Shown here: piece after piece, positions 60,699 through 64,000 of the stretch
Layout of the letters: each line of letters starts with the position of its first letter
Numbering within the stretch: position 1 is the stretch's first letter
Assembly (NCBI RefSeq): GCF_947179515.1
Contig: NC_067474.1
Coordinates: 91,340,824-91,404,823, forward strand
Source: Apodemus sylvaticus
Lineage: Eukaryota; Chordata; Mammalia; Rodentia; Muridae
Length of the DNA: 64,000 bases
Direction of reading: 5' to 3'
Made by a program: the position numbers and the translations under genes
The notes under the pieces: generated by a model
Told to the model about the DNA's origin: nothing
The model's input: only the letters and a program-made list of their open reading frames with translations
Databases searched by the model: none

Positions 60699-60860
60699 GC
60701 CAGGCAGTGGTGGCACATCCTTTAATCCTAGCACTTGGGAGGCAGATGCAGGCAGATTTCTGAGTTTGAGGCCAGGCTGGTCTACAGAGTGTGTTCCAGT
60801 ACAGCCAGGGCTACACAGAGAAACCTTGTCTTGAAGAAAAACCAAAAAAAAAAAAATTAT
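60699..60860 (+). mobile_element. B1 SINE (7SL RNA-derived)
   Basis: GCCAGGCAGTGGTGGCACAT at the 5' end, AGCACTTGGGAGGCAGATGC, GAGTTTGAGGCCAGGCTGGT (box B-like GAGTTTGAGGC) and AGGGCTACACAGAGAAACC, with an A-rich tail at 60839-60857. It is full length with a perfect 14-bp TSD, so a fairly recent insertion. Confidence 0.97.
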
Positions 60861-60874
60861 AAAGATTGTAAGAG
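60861..60874. repeat. Right TSD of the B1 element
   Basis: AAAGATTGTAAGAG, identical to the left flank. Confidence 0.93.
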
Positions 60875-61699
60875 ATGTAGCATCAGAATGTTTGTTTAAA
60901 ATTTTAGAGAGGCCTCACCCTCAAAGTCTCATACACACAGATGCCTAAACATTACTTGAATAAGTGTGACAGTAATAGAAATGCTAATATGGAAGAAGGG
61001 AAATCGCAAGAGGACTTTACTCAAGATGAAAAACTACAGGCCAATATGAAAAGCTGACAATAGAAGCAATATCTTCCTCAGAAATTGTCCAGTAGTGGGT
61101 TATCCAATACCAATGATCAGACCTGAAAACATATATAGAAATTACATTATACATATTGAACAGATTGTATTTATATACCTAGCATCTCACACACATAGAC
61201 CAACACATACACATACACTTAGCATGTTGTTTGTTGTTTTAATGGATAGGTTTCTATTTGTCTAGAGCCTCAATGCTAATGTTAGGGGGCTAATTATTTC
61301 ACATCCAAAGGCTTTGTTAATAGATAACAATAAGAGTTAAATGGATACATAACACAGAAGGAAACAAAATTCTCTAGATGCTATGGGTTATATGTGAATT
61401 ACATGATATAATCTAGATAACACAAGAAGTTGGCCAAGTGCATGATTAGTAAAGATCAATTCAACAGAAAGTTCTTTTAAAAGCACAAAACAATGCTAAT
61501 GATCAGTGAATACTAAGGACTTGACAGAACCACCTTGGGCTTCGTTTTGGAGGTGTCATTAAACTGTACTTGACATCATCATGATTTTGGCTGTTACCAT
61601 TATTGCATCTGATGATATGTCACTTCCAGAAATGCAATTCTGCATAGTAAATAGTTCCTCTAATTAAAATGAGAAAAACCAGGAGTTCAGATGAGACTC
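60875..61699. other. No feature recognised
   Basis: AT-rich, with a CA-rich patch at about 61188-61220. Confidence 0.4.
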
Positions 61700-61705
61700 A
61701 GCCTC

Positions 61706-61729
61706 AACAAACAACAACAACAACAACAG
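61706..61729 (+). repeat. (CAA)n microsatellite
   Basis: CAACAAACAACAACAACAAC run. Confidence 0.85.
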
Positions 61730-62762
61730 AAAAAGTAATCAAGACCTTCAAACGAAAAAAATGCTACATAATCTTATAAAGAAAATTCTTGGAAATTCCC
61801 AATATTTTGCACCTTCCCCATTGATAGTCCTTTCAGCCAATATTCAGGGACACTAGTCATTATTCTTGATTGTATACTTTCCCTTTGTAACATAACATTC
61901 TCATAATACATTAAAATATATTCAGTATTAATTTTCAAGTACAAAATTTGGAAAAATATCTTTGAAGAATTAACAATAATGTGAGAACTCTAATGATGGA
62001 TATGAAGTTTTAAAATATGACTATATTATATTTTATAAGACTAAAATAGTATCTTTGTGCTATGAAATTTCACACACTTGCAGTTACAATTACAAAAGTT
62101 CAACTAGTCATAGTTACTGTATTCTTTGTAAATAAAGTTATTTCTCACACTAATTTCACTTGCCCTTATACAGCCTGAAACTGAAAGTAGTGATTTCCAG
62201 TGAGGAATTTAGATTAGGGTTCACCATAGGCTTACTGATGGTGGTTGAGGTTTATGGACTGGTAGGTATTACTCAACTGTTTGCAGATACACATAATAGA
62301 TGGAAGGAATATAGGCAAGGGTGGAGGAGAAGGGGATGTCATGACAGATTGTGAATGACATACCATGAAGCTTTGACTTTATTTTTCAGTCAATCAAGGT
62401 AACCAGAAAAATGTCATTAGCAGTTATACACTATAACAATACTTTCTTATCAATACATGATGAGGATTTGGAGACAGTTTAAACCTGAAGAGAAATTTTC
62501 TCTTTCTTTTTAATGAATATCAGTGTTGACTAAAGTAAAATAAAGTAATGATTTCATATTGTCCCATGCGACCAGCAAATACTGCTTTTACACTAGAGGT
62601 ACTATCATAAAAGAAAAAAATTACTTTGTTCCTGTACAGACAAATATATTAAAATATCATAAGTCTTAATTTTATAATATGAAATACATTTGAGATCCTG
62701 CATTTAGCATAAGTGAATAAATCAAATAAGAAGCATGTATATAGATTTGTTTTAGAGAGTCA
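61730..62762. other. 1 kb without a recognised feature
   Basis: AT-rich. The ORF at 62160-62354 has no known domain. Confidence 0.45.
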
Positions 62763-64000
62763 TTTAAAAAAATCTATAGATCTTTCACTTGTTTGGTTAG
62801 AGTCACAGCAAGATACTTTATATTGTTTGAAGCTATTGTGAAGGGTGTCATTTCACTAACATCTTTCTCAGCCTGCTTATCCTTTGAGTATAGGAAGGCA
62901 ACTGATTTTCTTGAGCTGATTTTATAACCAGCCACTTCCTGAAGTTGTTTATCAGCTGTAGGAGTTCTCTGGTGGAGGTTTTCAGGTCACTTAAGTAGAC
63001 TATCATGTCATCTGCAAATAGTGATAATTTGACTTCTTCCTTTCCAGTTTGTATCCCCTTGACCTCTTATGTTGTCTAATTGCTCTAGCTAGAACTTCAA
63101 GTACTATATTGAAAAGATATGGAGAGAGAGGACAGCCTTGTCTAGTCCCTGATTTTAGTGGGATTGCTTTAAGTTTCTCTCCATTTAGTTTGATGTTGGC
63201 TACTGGTTTACTGTATATTGCTTTAACGATGTTTAGGTGTGGGCCTTGAATTCCTGTTCTTTCCAAAACCTTTAGCATGAAAGGATGCTGGGTTTTGTCA
63301 AGTGATTTTTCTGCATCTAATGAGATGATCATATGGTTTTTTCTTTGAGTTTGTTTGTGTAGAGGATAGCATTGATGGATTTCCTTATATTGAACCATCC
63401 CTGCATCCCTGGGATGAAGCCTACTTGACCATGGTGGATGATCGTTTTGATGTGTTCTTGGATTTGCTTGGCAAGAATTTTATTAAGTATTTTTGCATCA
63501 GTATTCATAAGAGAAATTGGCCTGAAGTTCTCTTTCTTTGTTGGATCTTTGTGTGGTTTTGGTATCAGCATAATTGTGGCTTCATAGAATGAGTTGGGTA
63601 GAGTTCCTTCTTTTTCTATTCTGTGGAATAGTTTGAAGAGTATTGGTGTTAGGTCTTCTATGAAGGTCTGATAGAATCCTGCACTGAAGCCATCTGGTCC
63701 CATGCTTTTTTTTGTTGGGAGACTTTCTATGACCCTTTTTATTTCTTATGGTGTTATGGGACTGTTTAGATGATCTATTTGATCCTAATTTAGTTTTGGT
63801 GTCAGATATCTGTCTAGGAAACTGTCCATTTCCTCCAGATTCTCCAGTTGTGTTGAGTATAGACTTTTGTAGTAGGATCTAATGATTTTTTGAATTTCCT
63901 CAGTTTCTGTTGTTATATCTCCCTTTTCATTTCTAAGTTTGTTAATCTGTATAATGTCTCTGTGCCCTTTGGTTAGTCTGGCTAAGGGTTTATCTATCTT
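62763..64000 (-). mobile_element. L1 ORF2 segment lacking its 3' end, running off the window
   Basis: Minus-strand L1 ORF2 from the reverse-transcriptase region leftward. The FADD core lies at 63007-63018 and the upstream part continues to the window end (frames 63703-63329 and 63398-63003). At the left edge, 62775, similarity begins abruptly in mid-ORF2 with no C-terminal part, no 3' UTR and no poly-T. A normal truncated L1 would lack the 5' part instead, so this is probably an inverted 5' segment or a deletion remnant. Confidence 0.92.
63003..64000 (-). pseudogene. L1 ORF2, reverse-transcriptase region, partial
   Basis: Two overlapping frames (63703-63329 and 63398-63003) encode the N-terminal and catalytic part of the reverse transcriptase, with a shift near 63340 (TTTTTTCTTTGAG run) compared with copy 3. 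The catalytic core reads FADD-like at 63007-63018. The endonuclease, if present, lies beyond the window. The family's role is nicking and reverse transcription; this fragment is not functional. Confidence 0.88.

Overview
The window looks like a gene-free, AT-rich, retrotransposon-packed stretch of a murid rodent nuclear genome, most probably rat (Rattus). I infer this from full-length L1 elements of rodent type, an almost pristine BC1-type ID element, B1, B2, B3 and B4 SINEs, rodent MaLR-like and URR1-like repeats, and long (GA)n, (TTTC)n and (TG)n microsatellites. I found no cellular exon, processed cellular pseudogene, tRNA, rRNA or CRISPR array that I can support. Nearly every long open reading frame is part of L1 ORF1 or ORF2, an antisense shadow of one, or a translated microsatellite.

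Layout. 1-889: 3' UTR of an old L1. 886-2170: LTR-like segment and gag remnant of a class II endogenous retrovirus with a recognisable zinc knuckle. 3795-5365: truncated L1 pieces and an LTR-like fragment. 5677-11675: full-length plus-strand L1 (copy 1) with a 13-bp target-site duplication (TSD). 11700-12600: two copies of a MaLR-like repeat in inverted orientation. 14985-15385: another copy. 18258-19855: L1 with a 5' inversion. 20145-27088: full-length minus-strand L1 (copy 2) with a different, GC-rich monomer-type 5' UTR and a 537-bp L1 nested inside its ORF2. 27372-27519: ID element with a perfect 17-bp TSD. 30141-32830: old L1 pieces and a B3. 34927-39320: L1 3' UTR piece, B2, a 2.7-kb truncated L1 and an ancient L1. 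39570-39775: URR1-like hAT element. 40879-46720: full-length plus-strand L1 (copy 3) carrying an apparent 3' transduction, all inside a 14-bp TSD. 47384-50652: three SINEs and microsatellites. 51439-52585: L1 with 5' inversion and perfect 11-bp TSD. 57290-57946: truncated L1. 58588-58968: MaLR-like repeat. 59405-59726: tiny L1 with 5' inversion. 60686-60874: B1 with perfect TSD. 62763-64000: L1 ORF2 piece running off the window.

How it works together. There is no pathway or operon here. The window records repeated target-primed reverse transcription: full-length, 5'-truncated, 5'-inverted (three cases), nested and transducing insertions, plus SINEs that depend on the L1 machinery. All three full-length L1s carry stops, frameshifts or altered active-site residues, so none looks able to encode an intact ORF1/ORF2 pair. 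No new biological system was found. The most informative objects are the 3' transduction at 46591-46706, the nested insertion at 21560-22096, the three twin-priming structures and the coexistence of two unrelated L1 promoter types.
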